This document shows, piece by piece, positions 24,612-32,256 of a stretch of 38,313 bases of DNA. Made by a program: the position numbers and the translations under genes. The DNA comes from an uncultured Spartobacteria bacterium (lineage in GTDB: Bacteria; Verrucomicrobiota; Verrucomicrobiia; Chthoniobacterales; Terrimicrobiaceae), in NCBI GenBank assembly GCA_937890535.1, contig CALBXK010000313.1, forward strand, positions 1 through 38,313, written 5' to 3'. A model generated the notes under the pieces. That model saw nothing but the letters and a program-made list of their open reading frames with translations, was not told the origin of the DNA and made no database searches. The stretch's first letter is position 1, and the number at the start of each line of letters is the position of its first letter.

Positions 24612-25994
24612 TCACGCTCCAATGCGCTCCTGGAGCGCTGCGGAAATGCGGTCGGCCTGGGTATTGATTTCCGCCTGATCGCGGCCTTCGATAAGGAGGC
24701 GGATTTTGGGCTCTGTCCCCGAATAGCGAAGCAAGACCCGGCCTTTGCCATTGAGCTTTTGCTCGACCTCTTTGAGGAGGGCTTGCACATCGGTGAGGGA
24801 TTCAAGATCGGGTTTGTCCCGCACCTTGAGATTCCGTTGCGCTTGGGGATATTTTTTCAGGACCTTTTTGAGTTCACTCAGAGGCTTGCCGGTTTCGGTC
24901 ATGATCCGGAGAATCTGCAGGGCGCTGACGATCCCGTCGCCGGTCGTGGCATAGTCGCGGAAAATCATATGCCCGCTTTGTTCGCCGCCCACATTGTGGC
25001 CATCGCGAAGCATGGCTTCGATGACATAGCGGTCGCCGACATTAGTGCGCAGGACCTTGCCGCCTGCGGCAGCGAGGCTCTCATCGAGGCCGTAGTTGCT
25101 CATGATGGTGGCGACGAGGGTGTTGCCATCGAGACGGTTGTTCTTCAGAAAATCAATAGCGGCGATTACCATGATTTCATCGCCATCGACCAGCTCCCCG
25201 TTTTCATCACAGAGTAGAACGCGATCGGCATCCCCATCATGTGTGATCCCAATGTCGGCATGGATCTCCTTCACAAAATGCTGGATCTGATCCGGATGGG
25301 TGCTCCCGCAGTTGGCGTTGATATTCGTCCCATTGGGAGCGTTGTGCCGGATGCTGACGTCGGCACCGAGTTCGCGCAGGATGCAGGGCGTCGACTTGTA
25401 AGCGGCCCCGTTCGCGCAATCCACTGCGATACGGAGCGATTCCAAGGTACGGCCCCGTGGGAAACTCTGTTTGGCAAATTCGACATAGCGTCCGAGGGCA
25501 TCATCGATCCGGGTGGCCTTCCCGATCTTGGTGGCGGTGGGGCGAATGTTTTCGATCTCGCCATTGAAGACGAGGTTCTCGATCTCCTTCTCGACTTTAT
25601 CATCGAGCTTATAGCCGTCGTGGCGGAAAAATTTAATGCCATTGTCCTCGTAGGGATTGTGCGAAGCGGAGAGAACGATCCCGGCGTCGGCACGCAGGGA
25701 GCGGGTGATGAAGGCGACGCCCGGCGTGGGGAGGGGTCCAATGACGAGGGCATCCACCCCCAGGGAGGTAATGCCTGCCACCATGGCATTCTCCAACATA
25801 TAGCCCGAGAGCCGGGTGTCCTTGCCAATGACGATCTTGCGTCGATCGCCGGTGTGGTTGGGATATCCACCGGAATTGCTGAAGATGTGGGCCGCAGCCC
25901 GTCCAAGTTTCAGGGCGGTTTCGGCGGTGACCGGGTCGATGTTGGCGACCCCGCGGACACCATCGGTGCCAAAGAGCTTTCGTTGTCCGCTCAT
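24612..25994 (-). CDS. glmM: Phosphoglucosamine mutase
   Basis: The 460-residue product has the phosphohexomutase signatures: 'LFGTDGVRGVAN' at 7-18, the phosphoserine loop 'SASHNPYEDNGIKFF' with S111, the metal-binding 'DGDADR' and the C-terminal phosphate-binding 'RYSGTEPKIR'. It converts glucosamine-6-phosphate to glucosamine-1-phosphate for UDP-GlcNAc synthesis. The start overlaps the upstream CdaR-like gene's stop by 4 bases (ATGA). The cdaA-cdaR-glmM order is conserved in many bacteria, and GlmM is known to bind and restrain CdaA in Firmicutes. Confidence 0.94.
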   Translation of the reverse strand: MSGQRKLFGTDGVRGVANIDPVTAETALKLGRAAAHIFSNSGGYPNHTGDRRKIVIGKDTRLSGYMLENAMVAGITSLGVDALVIGPLPTPGVAFITRSLRADAGIVLSASHNPYEDNGIKFFRHDGYKLDDKVEKEIENLVFNGEIENIRPTATKIGKATRIDDALGRYVEFAKQSFPRGRTLESLRIAVDCANGAAYKSTPCILRELGADVSIRHNAPNGTNINANCGSTHPDQIQHFVKEIHADIGITHDGDADRVLLCDENGELVDGDEIMVIAAIDFLKNNRLDGNTLVATIMSNYGLDESLAAAGGKVLRTNVGDRYVIEAMLRDGHNVGGEQSGHMIFRDYATTGDGIVSALQILRIMTETGKPLSELKKVLKKYPQAQRNLKVRDKPDLESLTDVQALLKEVEQKLNGKGRVLLRYSGTEPKIRLLIEGRDQAEINTQADRISAALQERIGA

Positions 25995-26152
25995 TGGTGT
26001 GGTTTGGCTTCGAGGGAAGGCAGGGGACCCCGATCGAATTGGTCGGGGTTTTTGTTCACATTTTGTTTAATGAGATACCACAGGCAACTCGCGAGAATCA
26101 GACACACGAGTTTTGGTTTCCAATTGTTGGTCAGAATTTCTTTGATCGTCAT
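25991..26152 (-). CDS. Very short CdaR/YbbR-like membrane protein
   Basis: The 53-residue product reads 'MTIKEILTNNWKPKL', then a single hydrophobic helix 'VCLILASCLWYLIKQ', then 'NVNKNPDQFDRG'. The N-terminal 'NNWxxKLxxLxLAxxLWY' pattern is the typical start of CdaR (YbbR) proteins, which regulate the diadenylate cyclase CdaA. Normal CdaR proteins carry several extracellular YbbR domains, which are wholly absent here. The gene overlaps the 3' end of cdaA by 86 bases in another frame and abuts glmM through ATGA. It could be a minimal partner of CdaA, or the remnant of a longer gene. Confidence 0.65.
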   Translation of the reverse strand: MTIKEILTNNWKPKLVCLILASCLWYLIKQNVNKNPDQFDRGPLPSLEAKPHQ

Positions 26153-26909
26153 TGTGCAGGAGAAGTTGGCTGAGCAGGTCGCGGAATTTATCCACGCTGA
26201 GGTTGCGTTCCAAAGTGCTATCGTGACAAATGGAAACCTGACCGGTTTCTTCGGAAACCACAATGGTTAGAGCATCGGATTCCTCACAGAGTCCGAGGGC
26301 GGCCCGATGGCGGAGGCCGAGATTGCGGTCAAGATCTTCGCGCTGGGTGAGCGGGAGGATGCAGGCGGCGGCAACGATGCGGTCGTTGCGGACCACGAGC
26401 CCGCCGTCGTGCAGAACGGTTTTGGGCTGAAAAATCGTGAGGACGAGTTCCTTGGAAAAATCCGCATCCACATGCACACCGGTTTCGACAAACGGCTTCA
26501 GGCTAATGTCGCGCTCGACGGCGATGAGGGCCCCAAATCCCTTGCTGGCGATCTCAAAAACCGTATCCGTAATTTCCTCAATCGATTCCCGCCTCTCCAG
26601 AGCGGAGGTGAAAAGGGGATGGCTGCCGAGATCGGTAAGAAGACGGCGGAGTTCGGGTTGAAAGATCACCACAAGCGCCACCGCCAGGAAAACGGATAGG
26701 AACTGGAGAATCCAGCCGATAACCAGCAGATGAAAGATCTGCGAGATGAGGGTGAGGGTGAGGAAAATAACCGCCAGCCCAATAAGAATGCGGGCCCCAT
26801 GCGTACCGCGCAAATAAAGATAAATGTAATAGAGAACCGCAGCGAGAATGATGACCTCGACCGGAGTCCTCCAGTTTTCTAAAACGAATTTTCCAATTGT
26901 CTGAATCAT
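26067..26909 (-). CDS. cdaA: Diadenylate cyclase
   Basis: The 280-residue product has about three N-terminal membrane helices ('VEVIILAAVLYYIYLYL', 'ILIGLAVIFLTLTLI', 'ILQFLSVFLAVALVVIF') and a DAC domain from about 100. The active-site blocks are 'LHDGG' (168-170) and 'NLGLRHRAALG', with RHR at 200-202. It would make c-di-AMP from two ATP at the inner membrane face. Two canonical positions differ: the usual DGA reads DGG, and the usual GTRHR reads GLRHR. The start at 26909 overlaps the folP stop (ATGA) and is preferred to an ATG at 27005. The C-terminal 30 residues overlap the CdaR-like gene. Confidence 0.9.
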   Translation of the reverse strand: MIQTIGKFVLENWRTPVEVIILAAVLYYIYLYLRGTHGARILIGLAVIFLTLTLISQIFHLLVIGWILQFLSVFLAVALVVIFQPELRRLLTDLGSHPLFTSALERRESIEEITDTVFEIASKGFGALIAVERDISLKPFVETGVHVDADFSKELVLTIFQPKTVLHDGGLVVRNDRIVAAACILPLTQREDLDRNLGLRHRAALGLCEESDALTIVVSEETGQVSICHDSTLERNLSVDKFRDLLSQLLLHNDDQRNSDQQLETKTRVSDSRELPVVSH

Positions 26910-27748
26910 GAGGAAGAATTCAAGATGGCCTCTGTCATGCGCAGGGCCTCGTGATGCGGTTGGGGTTCGTGAACCCGAAAGATCCGGGCCCCATGTTCGC
27001 GGCAATAACTGGTTAGCGCCACGGCCGGCCAGAAGCGGTCCGCGATGGCGGGGGAATCGGCCAGCGACGCCAAAAAGGACTTGCGAGAAACTCCAATGAG
27101 GAGGGGACGTTGCAGCGGGGCGAACGCTTCCAGAGACTGGAGCAGGGCCAGATTATGGGCCGGCATTTTGCCGAAACCGATTCCCGGGTCCAAGGCGATG
27201 CGTTCAGCGGACATGCCACATTCTAAGGCAGAAGCCAGCGCCTGTCGAAGAAATTTAGCCACTTCGCCAACGACATCAAGGTAGCGCGGATTGTCCTGCA
27301 TGGTGCGGGGTCGGCCTTGCATGTGCATGAGAACCAAACCCGCGCCGGAGTGGAGAGCCACCTCCGGCATGGCGGAGTCGCCCCGCAGCGCTGTGACGTC
27401 GTTGATGATGTCGGCTCCCGCCAGCACCGCCTCCTTGGCGACAGCGGCCTTACTGGTATCCACAGAGATGAGCACCTCGCTTTGGGCCCGCAAATTGCGA
27501 ATGACGGGAATCACCCGACAAAGTTCTTCGGCTTCGCTGACTGCGGCGGCTCCGGGACGGGTGGATTCTCCACCGACGTCGATGATATCCGCTCCCGATT
27601 TCTCCATGAGCAGAGCGTGGGCCACCGCCTCATCCCCGGACGAGAAACTCCCGCCATCGGAGAACGAGTCCGGGGTGACATTGAGAATCCCCATGATCGC
27701 CCCCCGACGACTCAAATTGAGTTCCCCCCGTTTGTGCTTCCAGACCAT
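26906..27748 (-). CDS. folP: Dihydropteroate synthase
   Basis: The 280-residue product has the DHPS pattern: 'MGILNVTPDSFSDGG' at about 19-33, 'DIIDVGGESTRPGA' near 55-68, 'ISVDTSKAAVA' near 94-104, 'DIINDVTAL' near 112-120, 'LVLMHMQGRPRTMQ', 'IALDPGIGFGK' and 'LLIGVSRKSFL'. It condenses dihydropterin pyrophosphate with p-aminobenzoate in folate synthesis and is the sulfonamide target. It precedes cdaA with an ATGA overlap, an arrangement that places folate and c-di-AMP genes in one transcript. The start lies right beside the large inverted repeat at 27750. Confidence 0.95.
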   Translation of the reverse strand: MVWKHKRGELNLSRRGAIMGILNVTPDSFSDGGSFSSGDEAVAHALLMEKSGADIIDVGGESTRPGAAAVSEAEELCRVIPVIRNLRAQSEVLISVDTSKAAVAKEAVLAGADIINDVTALRGDSAMPEVALHSGAGLVLMHMQGRPRTMQDNPRYLDVVGEVAKFLRQALASALECGMSAERIALDPGIGFGKMPAHNLALLQSLEAFAPLQRPLLIGVSRKSFLASLADSPAIADRFWPAVALTSYCREHGARIFRVHEPQPHHEALRMTEAILNSSS

Positions 27749-27749
27749 T

Positions 27750-27832
27750 GAAGAAAATTAAGAAGGAAGAATTAAGAATTAGGAAGGAAAAGTGATTTCT
27801 TAATTCCTCATTCTTCCTTCTTAATTTTCTTC
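27750..27832. repeat. Perfect 22-bp inverted repeat between sugE/gdx and folP
   Basis: Arms at 27750-27771 and 27811-27832 are exact reverse complements, purine-rich (GAAGAAAATT start) on the left and pyrimidine-rich on the right. The right arm overlaps the last two bases of the exporter gene. It could terminate or attenuate transcription between the exporter and folP. Its composition resembles the other low-complexity repeats of the window. Confidence 0.7.
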
Positions 27833-28154
27833 AGTGTGCCAGCTTGAGGAGGACGATTCCAGAGATGATGAGAAAGATCGCCAGCCAGCGCAGGAGCCCG
27901 GAGGGATCTCCATAGAAAGCGACACCGATGAGAAAGGTGCCGGTCGCACCAATGCCGGTCCACACAGCGTAGGCAGTGCCGATGGGGATTCCCTTTTGGG
28001 CCAGCCAAAGAAACCACCCGCTCAAACCCATGCAGACCACGGCGAGGGCGACACCGGCTAACACTCGTCCCGGGGTTTGGGCGATTTTCAGTCCCACGGG
28101 CCAGCCAATTTCCAATAGGCCAGCCAGACACAGAAAGATCCAGGCACTTTTCAT
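27831..28154 (-). CDS. sugE: SMR-family guanidinium exporter (Gdx/SugE-like)
   Basis: The 107-residue protein has four hydrophobic helices and the Gdx/SugE hallmarks: 'GLLEIGWPVGLK' with the essential Glu E15 and 'GTAYAVWTGIGATGT' in helix 3. The 'AYAVWTGIGA' block separates guanidinium exporters from EmrE-type multidrug pumps. It would export guanidinium ions by proton antiport across the inner membrane. The start overlaps the hisD stop (ATGA). No guanidine riboswitch motif was recognised upstream, since it is embedded behind hisD. Confidence 0.88.
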   Translation of the reverse strand: MKSAWIFLCLAGLLEIGWPVGLKIAQTPGRVLAGVALAVVCMGLSGWFLWLAQKGIPIGTAYAVWTGIGATGTFLIGVAFYGDPSGLLRWLAIFLIISGIVLLKLAH

Positions 28155-29464
28155 TTCGTTTTTTTGGCTTTACTGGGCTTTTTTGGAATTCGGATTGTGG
28201 CCGAACGACCATGGGCATCGAGGCCCTCGATGCTGCTGAAGGTTTTCAAGGTGGGCAGGGAGGCCTTCAGCGAGGGCTCATCGAACATGACCATGCTGGT
28301 GCGGCGCTGGAATTGATCGACGGTGAGTCCGGCAAAGCTCTTCCCGGCTCCCCCGGTGGGAAGCTCGTGGCTGGGTCCGGCGAGAAAATCCCCGGCTGCC
28401 ACCGGCGAGAGGCCGCCCAGGAAGATCGCGCCCGAGGTATGGAGCTGTTGGGCAATTTCGCCGGGACTTTTGGTTGCGATGGAAACGTGTTCCGCTGCGA
28501 ATTGGTTGGCGACGGTCACGGCTGCGGCCAGGTCGGGAACTAAAATCAGCGCGGCGTTGCGTAAGGCTTTGGCCAACTCTCGGGCACGACCGGAGAGAGG
28601 GATTTGTTTTTTCAATTCCGCCGCCACTTCCTTCAGAATCCGGCGAGAATCTGTCACAAGGACGGCGACGCTACCCAGACCATGTTCGCATTGGGCCAGG
28701 AGATCCGCCGCCACCCAGGCTGGCGTTGCGGTGTTGTCGGCGATGACAAGGATCTCGCTGGGTCCGGGGAGCAGATCAATCGCCACTTCACCGAAACACT
28801 GCCGCTTCGCCTCCACGACATAGGCGTTGCCGGGACCAAAAATCTTTTGCACGGGGAGGATCATTTTTGTTCCCAGTGCCAGAGCCGCGATGGCTTGGGC
28901 GCCGCCGGCGCGATAAACCTCGGTGGCCCCGCATTCCACCAAAGCGCCCAACAACGCCGGATGGAGGGAGCCATCGCTGGCAGGGGGAGTGACCACAACA
29001 ATCTGGGGAACTCCTGCCGTAGCGGCCAGCGTACAGGTCATAATGGCGCTGGAGACGAGCGGGGCCGTGCCGCCCGGCACATAAATGCCCACTCGCTGAA
29101 AAGGATCAAAGCGCTCGCCAACGATCGCACCCTGCTTGTTTTTCATGAACCAACTCTTGCGCAGACTCTTCTTGGCAAAGGCGCGCACGTTGGTCCGAGC
29201 GGTGCGGATGGCTTTGTGAGTTTCGTCGGGGAGCTGGCGGCGGGCGGCGGCGAGTTCTGCCGGGGAAACGTACAGTTCAGAGGGATTGAGTTGCGGTCCG
29301 CCGAATTTTTCAGTGTAGCGGAGAAGGGCGACATCGCCTTCCTCCCGTACGGCGGCGAGGATTTCCTCAACGACCGCACGCACCTTGGGGTCGGGGGTGG
29401 ACCGCCGGTTCATTTTCTTCAACCAGCGGTCGTAACTCCGATCTTCGGGATAAATGATCTTCAT
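28151..29464 (-). CDS. hisD: Histidinol dehydrogenase
   Basis: The 437-residue product matches HisD. It includes 'PFQRVGIYVPGGTAPLVSSAIMTCTLAATAG'-type sequence, 'VYRAGGAQAIAALALGT', 'IFGPGNAYVVEAKR', 'IDLLPGPSEILVIAD', 'AAEHVSIAT' with the catalytic His, and 'SHELPTGGAGKSFAGLTVDQFQR'. It oxidises histidinol to histidine in the last two steps of histidine synthesis. The start at 29464 (MKIIYPED) is preferred to an ATG 18 bases upstream. No other his genes are in the window, so hisD is split from the classical operon. It is the first gene of an overlapping series with the Gdx exporter. Confidence 0.94.
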   Translation of the reverse strand: MKIIYPEDRSYDRWLKKMNRRSTPDPKVRAVVEEILAAVREEGDVALLRYTEKFGGPQLNPSELYVSPAELAAARRQLPDETHKAIRTARTNVRAFAKKSLRKSWFMKNKQGAIVGERFDPFQRVGIYVPGGTAPLVSSAIMTCTLAATAGVPQIVVVTPPASDGSLHPALLGALVECGATEVYRAGGAQAIAALALGTKMILPVQKIFGPGNAYVVEAKRQCFGEVAIDLLPGPSEILVIADNTATPAWVAADLLAQCEHGLGSVAVLVTDSRRILKEVAAELKKQIPLSGRARELAKALRNAALILVPDLAAAVTVANQFAAEHVSIATKSPGEIAQQLHTSGAIFLGGLSPVAAGDFLAGPSHELPTGGAGKSFAGLTVDQFQRRTSMVMFDEPSLKASLPTLKTFSSIEGLDAHGRSATIRIPKKPSKAKKTK

Positions 29465-29536
29465 GGGCGGAGGAAAAAGCAAAAGCTCAAAAGCGAAAAG
29501 CAGGAAGTTGTGGGTTGGGAACCCTAAAAGAAAAAC

Positions 29537-29932
29537 TTACCAAATAACGGAAAGTAAACCGGAAGCGGCGATCTGACGATCCTTGCTTAGGAGGGGAATG
29601 TTCCGGCTGAGCGCGGTGGCCACGATGGCGCGATCGAAGGGATCGGCTTGCTCCAAATTGAGTTCCATCGCCGAAGCGGCTTCCAGCGCTCCAAGTGGTA
29701 GTACGACGTAATCCGTCTCGACGCGTTGCAAAAATGTCTCCACCGAAAGGTCCAATTGCAGTCGGCCCTTGCTCACCAGCATGGCGATTTCGAAGAGCGT
29801 AAAATCCGATATTCCCAAGCTGAGGGGCATGGCATGGCTGATGACAGCGCGGGCCTGGGCTCCCAAAAATTTGGCATCGTCATAGGCCCAGATAACCGCA
29901 TGGGTGTCGAGCAGGTGGGTTATCGCATCCAT
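29537..29932 (-). CDS. vapC: PIN-domain toxin, VapC type
   Basis: The 131-residue product shows the PIN nuclease core: 'LLDTHAVIWAY' with the first Asp, 'ISDFTLFEIAMLV' with Glu, and 'DPFDRAIVATALSRNIPLLSKDRQI' with the two later Asp residues. These acidic residues bind metal for RNA cleavage. VapC toxins usually cut tRNA or rRNA when free of antitoxin. It follows vapB with a 13-base overlap, the usual operon order. The C-terminus 'GLLSVIW' is normal. Confidence 0.9.
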   Translation of the reverse strand: MDAITHLLDTHAVIWAYDDAKFLGAQARAVISHAMPLSLGISDFTLFEIAMLVSKGRLQLDLSVETFLQRVETDYVVLPLGALEAASAMELNLEQADPFDRAIVATALSRNIPLLSKDRQIAASGLLSVIW

Positions 29933-30144
29933 TCGGCATCGTCGGAGCTGGGAGCCGCCAAATTCACTCCAGGCTGGACATGCACCTGCCCCTTCAGCGC
30001 ACCCAAGATAGTGGAGCCTGGGGGAGTCTCTGCGGTCAAAACGAGATTGCCCTCGCGCGTCGCAATCACCACGCGCTCCCCCCGAAAGGCAGCCCGACGA
30101 ATCTTGGGGAATTCCCGCAAAAGCATACTGACGTTAGTTTGCAT
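29920..30144 (-). CDS. vapB: VapB-type antitoxin (Phd/YefM-like)
   Basis: The 74-residue product begins 'MQTNVSMLLREFPKIRRAAFRGERVVIATREGNLVL', which resembles Phd/YefM antitoxin N-termini ('...l...l..v..GE.v.it..g.pva.l'). It probably binds its own promoter and neutralises the adjacent PIN toxin. It lies directly upstream of vapC with overlapping ends. The variable C-terminal half would wrap the toxin. Low family certainty reflects its short length. Confidence 0.75.
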   Translation of the reverse strand: MQTNVSMLLREFPKIRRAAFRGERVVIATREGNLVLTAETPPGSTILGALKGQVHVQPGVNLAAPSSDDAEWMR

Positions 30145-30153
30145 GTCTGATAA

Positions 30154-30179
30154 TTTGTCAAATAAGCGAGGTTTGTCAA
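30154..30179 (-). promoter_or_regulatory. Direct repeat in vapBC promoter region
   Basis: Two TTTGTCAA copies (plus strand) lie at 30154-30161 and 30172-30179, 18 bases apart, 10 bases upstream of the vapB start. On the minus strand a possible -35 TTGACA and a -10 AATTAT with an 18-base spacer overlap the repeats. This fits autoregulation by the antitoxin. The remaining 30180-30307 stretch shows no gene. Confidence 0.45.
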
Positions 30180-30307
30180 TAAATTGAAGAAGCTTCTGAT
30201 TGAACTGAGTTCATACTTGAGGGGTTCCTAGTTCTCGGTCGGAGAGTGCGCACAGCGTACGAGAAGCGAAGAATATGGAACCAAGAGCCCCCGCTCCCTG
30301 CCACGGA

Positions 30308-31048
30308 TTACTCATCACGCGTCACTTCCTGTCCCGCGAGTTTTACCGAGGGTTGCATGATCTCGGGGGCGAGTTCCGCCACGAAGGATTCGAGCATCTT
30401 CATGGTCTCCGCCTCGGATTTCCCTTGGGGTGTAAAGCCTTCCAGGACCGGGGCACTGACGACGATATAGGCCCAGCGGTGGTTGATATTGTGAACGACC
30501 CGGTCCCAGTTGGCGTGGACCAGCCGCATCCAATGGAAGGGCGTCGTCATGTCCTTCCCGACGAACCAATAAAGAAAAATGGAATTGAGTTGCTTGTGTT
30601 CGCCGGCCCGGACTTCCACCGGGCGGGCGATGGAGAGCTTCATCACATCAAGTGTCTTCCCGTTGTCGAGGGTGATCGGTACGGCCTGGCCGGACTTCAG
30701 ATTCCAACCCTGGGCGGGAAGGCAAATCTCCGGGCGATGGATACTGCGTTTTTCGCCGCCCGCGAGGACGATCTGGCCGGAGATATGGTCACCCCCAAAA
30801 TCGACATAATCTTTTTTTGCGAACTCCGTATCGCCGGGCAGAAGGTGCAGCTCGGACTCTGAGACGGGTTGTTCCTTTCCGGTGAAGCCGTCCACCAATT
30901 CGGGAAGGTTCATGACGACCCCCATTTCGGTGCCGGCTTGGATATCGGGGGTGGAGCGGCAGAGGGAATAGATGACCCCGGCCAGCACGAGGACAACGGC
31001 GGCACGGGCCAACAGGCCCCGGGCACGAAACGGTTCAATATTCGTCAT
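30308..31048 (-). CDS. epsI: Exosortase-associated EpsI-family protein
   Basis: The 246-residue product has an N-terminal membrane segment ('LLARAAVVLVLAGVIYSLC') followed by an EpsI domain. Its characteristic motif is 'HRPEICLPAQGW' at 104-115. The domain also shows 'FLYWFVGKDMTTP' and 'HWMRL'. EpsI proteins accompany exosortases in exopolysaccharide loci. The start overlaps the exosortase gene's 3' end by 14 bases, so the two are co-translated. The biochemical role of EpsI is not settled in the family. Confidence 0.85.
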   Translation of the reverse strand: MTNIEPFRARGLLARAAVVLVLAGVIYSLCRSTPDIQAGTEMGVVMNLPELVDGFTGKEQPVSESELHLLPGDTEFAKKDYVDFGGDHISGQIVLAGGEKRSIHRPEICLPAQGWNLKSGQAVPITLDNGKTLDVMKLSIARPVEVRAGEHKQLNSIFLYWFVGKDMTTPFHWMRLVHANWDRVVHNINHRWAYIVVSAPVLEGFTPQGKSEAETMKMLESFVAELAPEIMQPSVKLAGQEVTRDE

Positions 31049-32087
31049 AAGAATGCGTTGGTTTGTCGGCTACGGAGCGGGACGGCGGATGGAGGGGTTT
31101 CGATTCAAAGAAAGTCCTAAAATTTGTGGAAACGCGGGACCAATCGGCGTTGAGGAGTTTTCCAATCCCAATGAGGCCGGCCAGGGCGACGATGAAAACG
31201 AGGTAGCCGGCCAGCATGTGAAAGAAGCTTGGATCGTCAAGGGAGCCGATGGCGGTTTCGGATCCCATGGCGATTGTTCCGATGGTGAGCATGAGAATGC
31301 GGGCGAGGTTGCCCAGCACGGCCAGCGGGATCGCGCAGAAGAAGAGGGAGACCTTCCGCCAGACGCCCGGTTGGGTGAAGTAGCCATAGAGGGCGGAAAC
31401 CATCATGAGGGCGAATAGCGACCGAATGCCGCTGCAGGGATCGGCCACATCGACGGAAAAGCGGGCGCCGGTTTTGAGTCCGGAGAGTTCATCGGGGGCG
31501 GAGAGGATGGCGGTGCCGACCTTGACCGCTCCCACCCCGAGAAAATTGAGGACACCGACGCTGGCTTGCGACATGATCATGCGAAGCGGAAAGGCGAGAA
31601 TGTTGTCCAGGAATGGCACCGGGTAGAGAAAGACCAAAAAGGCCCAGGCAAAAAACAGATGTCGGGTCCATTTCCATCCACAGAGCCAGAGCAGAACCCC
31701 CCCGGTGAGGATTTGAAAACTAGCGTAGCCAAGATAGACATTGTCGGCGCGGAATCCGAGCCAATACACGAAAAGCCCAAAGACGGTGATCCCAAGCCCG
31801 GTCCAGGCGGTCTGGAGATCCGCAATGTGGAGTTTACGTCGTTTAAAATAGACCATCGCCGCAGCCGCGAAGGGAACGAGATAGCAATGCTGCCAGTCCC
31901 CATTGTCCCCCGACCATAAGGTATTGGCAAAGTGCAGGATGGTGACGAGACCCGCTCCGTAGCCCGAGGCGTAGGGAGCCAGCCCATAGAGCAGGGCGAG
32001 GGCCAGCAAAGAAACCACCAAGGCTCCCAGCGCAACCATACGTTGCCGGGGATCGGTGGGAGGATGGGGGATTTCTGAAGTGATCAC
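31035..32087 (-). CDS. xrt: Exosortase (Xrt family)
   Basis: The 350-residue product is highly hydrophobic with about eight membrane helices. The exosortase catalytic triad is present: C218 in 'ADPCSGIRS', R263 in 'LGNLARI' and H290 in 'FFHMLAGY'. Exosortases are thought to cut C-terminal PEP-CTERM-type sorting tags of exported proteins. The soluble tail after residue 310 is long. It sits next to epsI and downstream of glycosyltransferase genes. No obvious sorting-signal substrate is encoded in the window. Confidence 0.88.
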   Translation of the reverse strand: MITSEIPHPPTDPRQRMVALGALVVSLLALALLYGLAPYASGYGAGLVTILHFANTLWSGDNGDWQHCYLVPFAAAAMVYFKRRKLHIADLQTAWTGLGITVFGLFVYWLGFRADNVYLGYASFQILTGGVLLWLCGWKWTRHLFFAWAFLVFLYPVPFLDNILAFPLRMIMSQASVGVLNFLGVGAVKVGTAILSAPDELSGLKTGARFSVDVADPCSGIRSLFALMMVSALYGYFTQPGVWRKVSLFFCAIPLAVLGNLARILMLTIGTIAMGSETAIGSLDDPSFFHMLAGYLVFIVALAGLIGIGKLLNADWSRVSTNFRTFFESKPLHPPSRSVADKPTHSYDEY

Positions 32088-32256
32088 GGTTAAAAAAATT
32101 ATTGGAAATGCGGAATCTAAACAGGCCAGGCGACCAAGCCGTCACCCGCGCCCGATCTTTCGCTCACTCGGGAGGTGAATGCAAACCACAACGCCGAACC
32201 CGCGGCAATCCCCGATCACATTTTTAATCTATTCCAAAGGCCGGGCATTCTCAAAT

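Noticed and set aside
28604-29527. Plus-strand frame of 307 codons opposite hisD
   Set aside because: The hisD strand has full family motifs, while the plus-strand frame has none.
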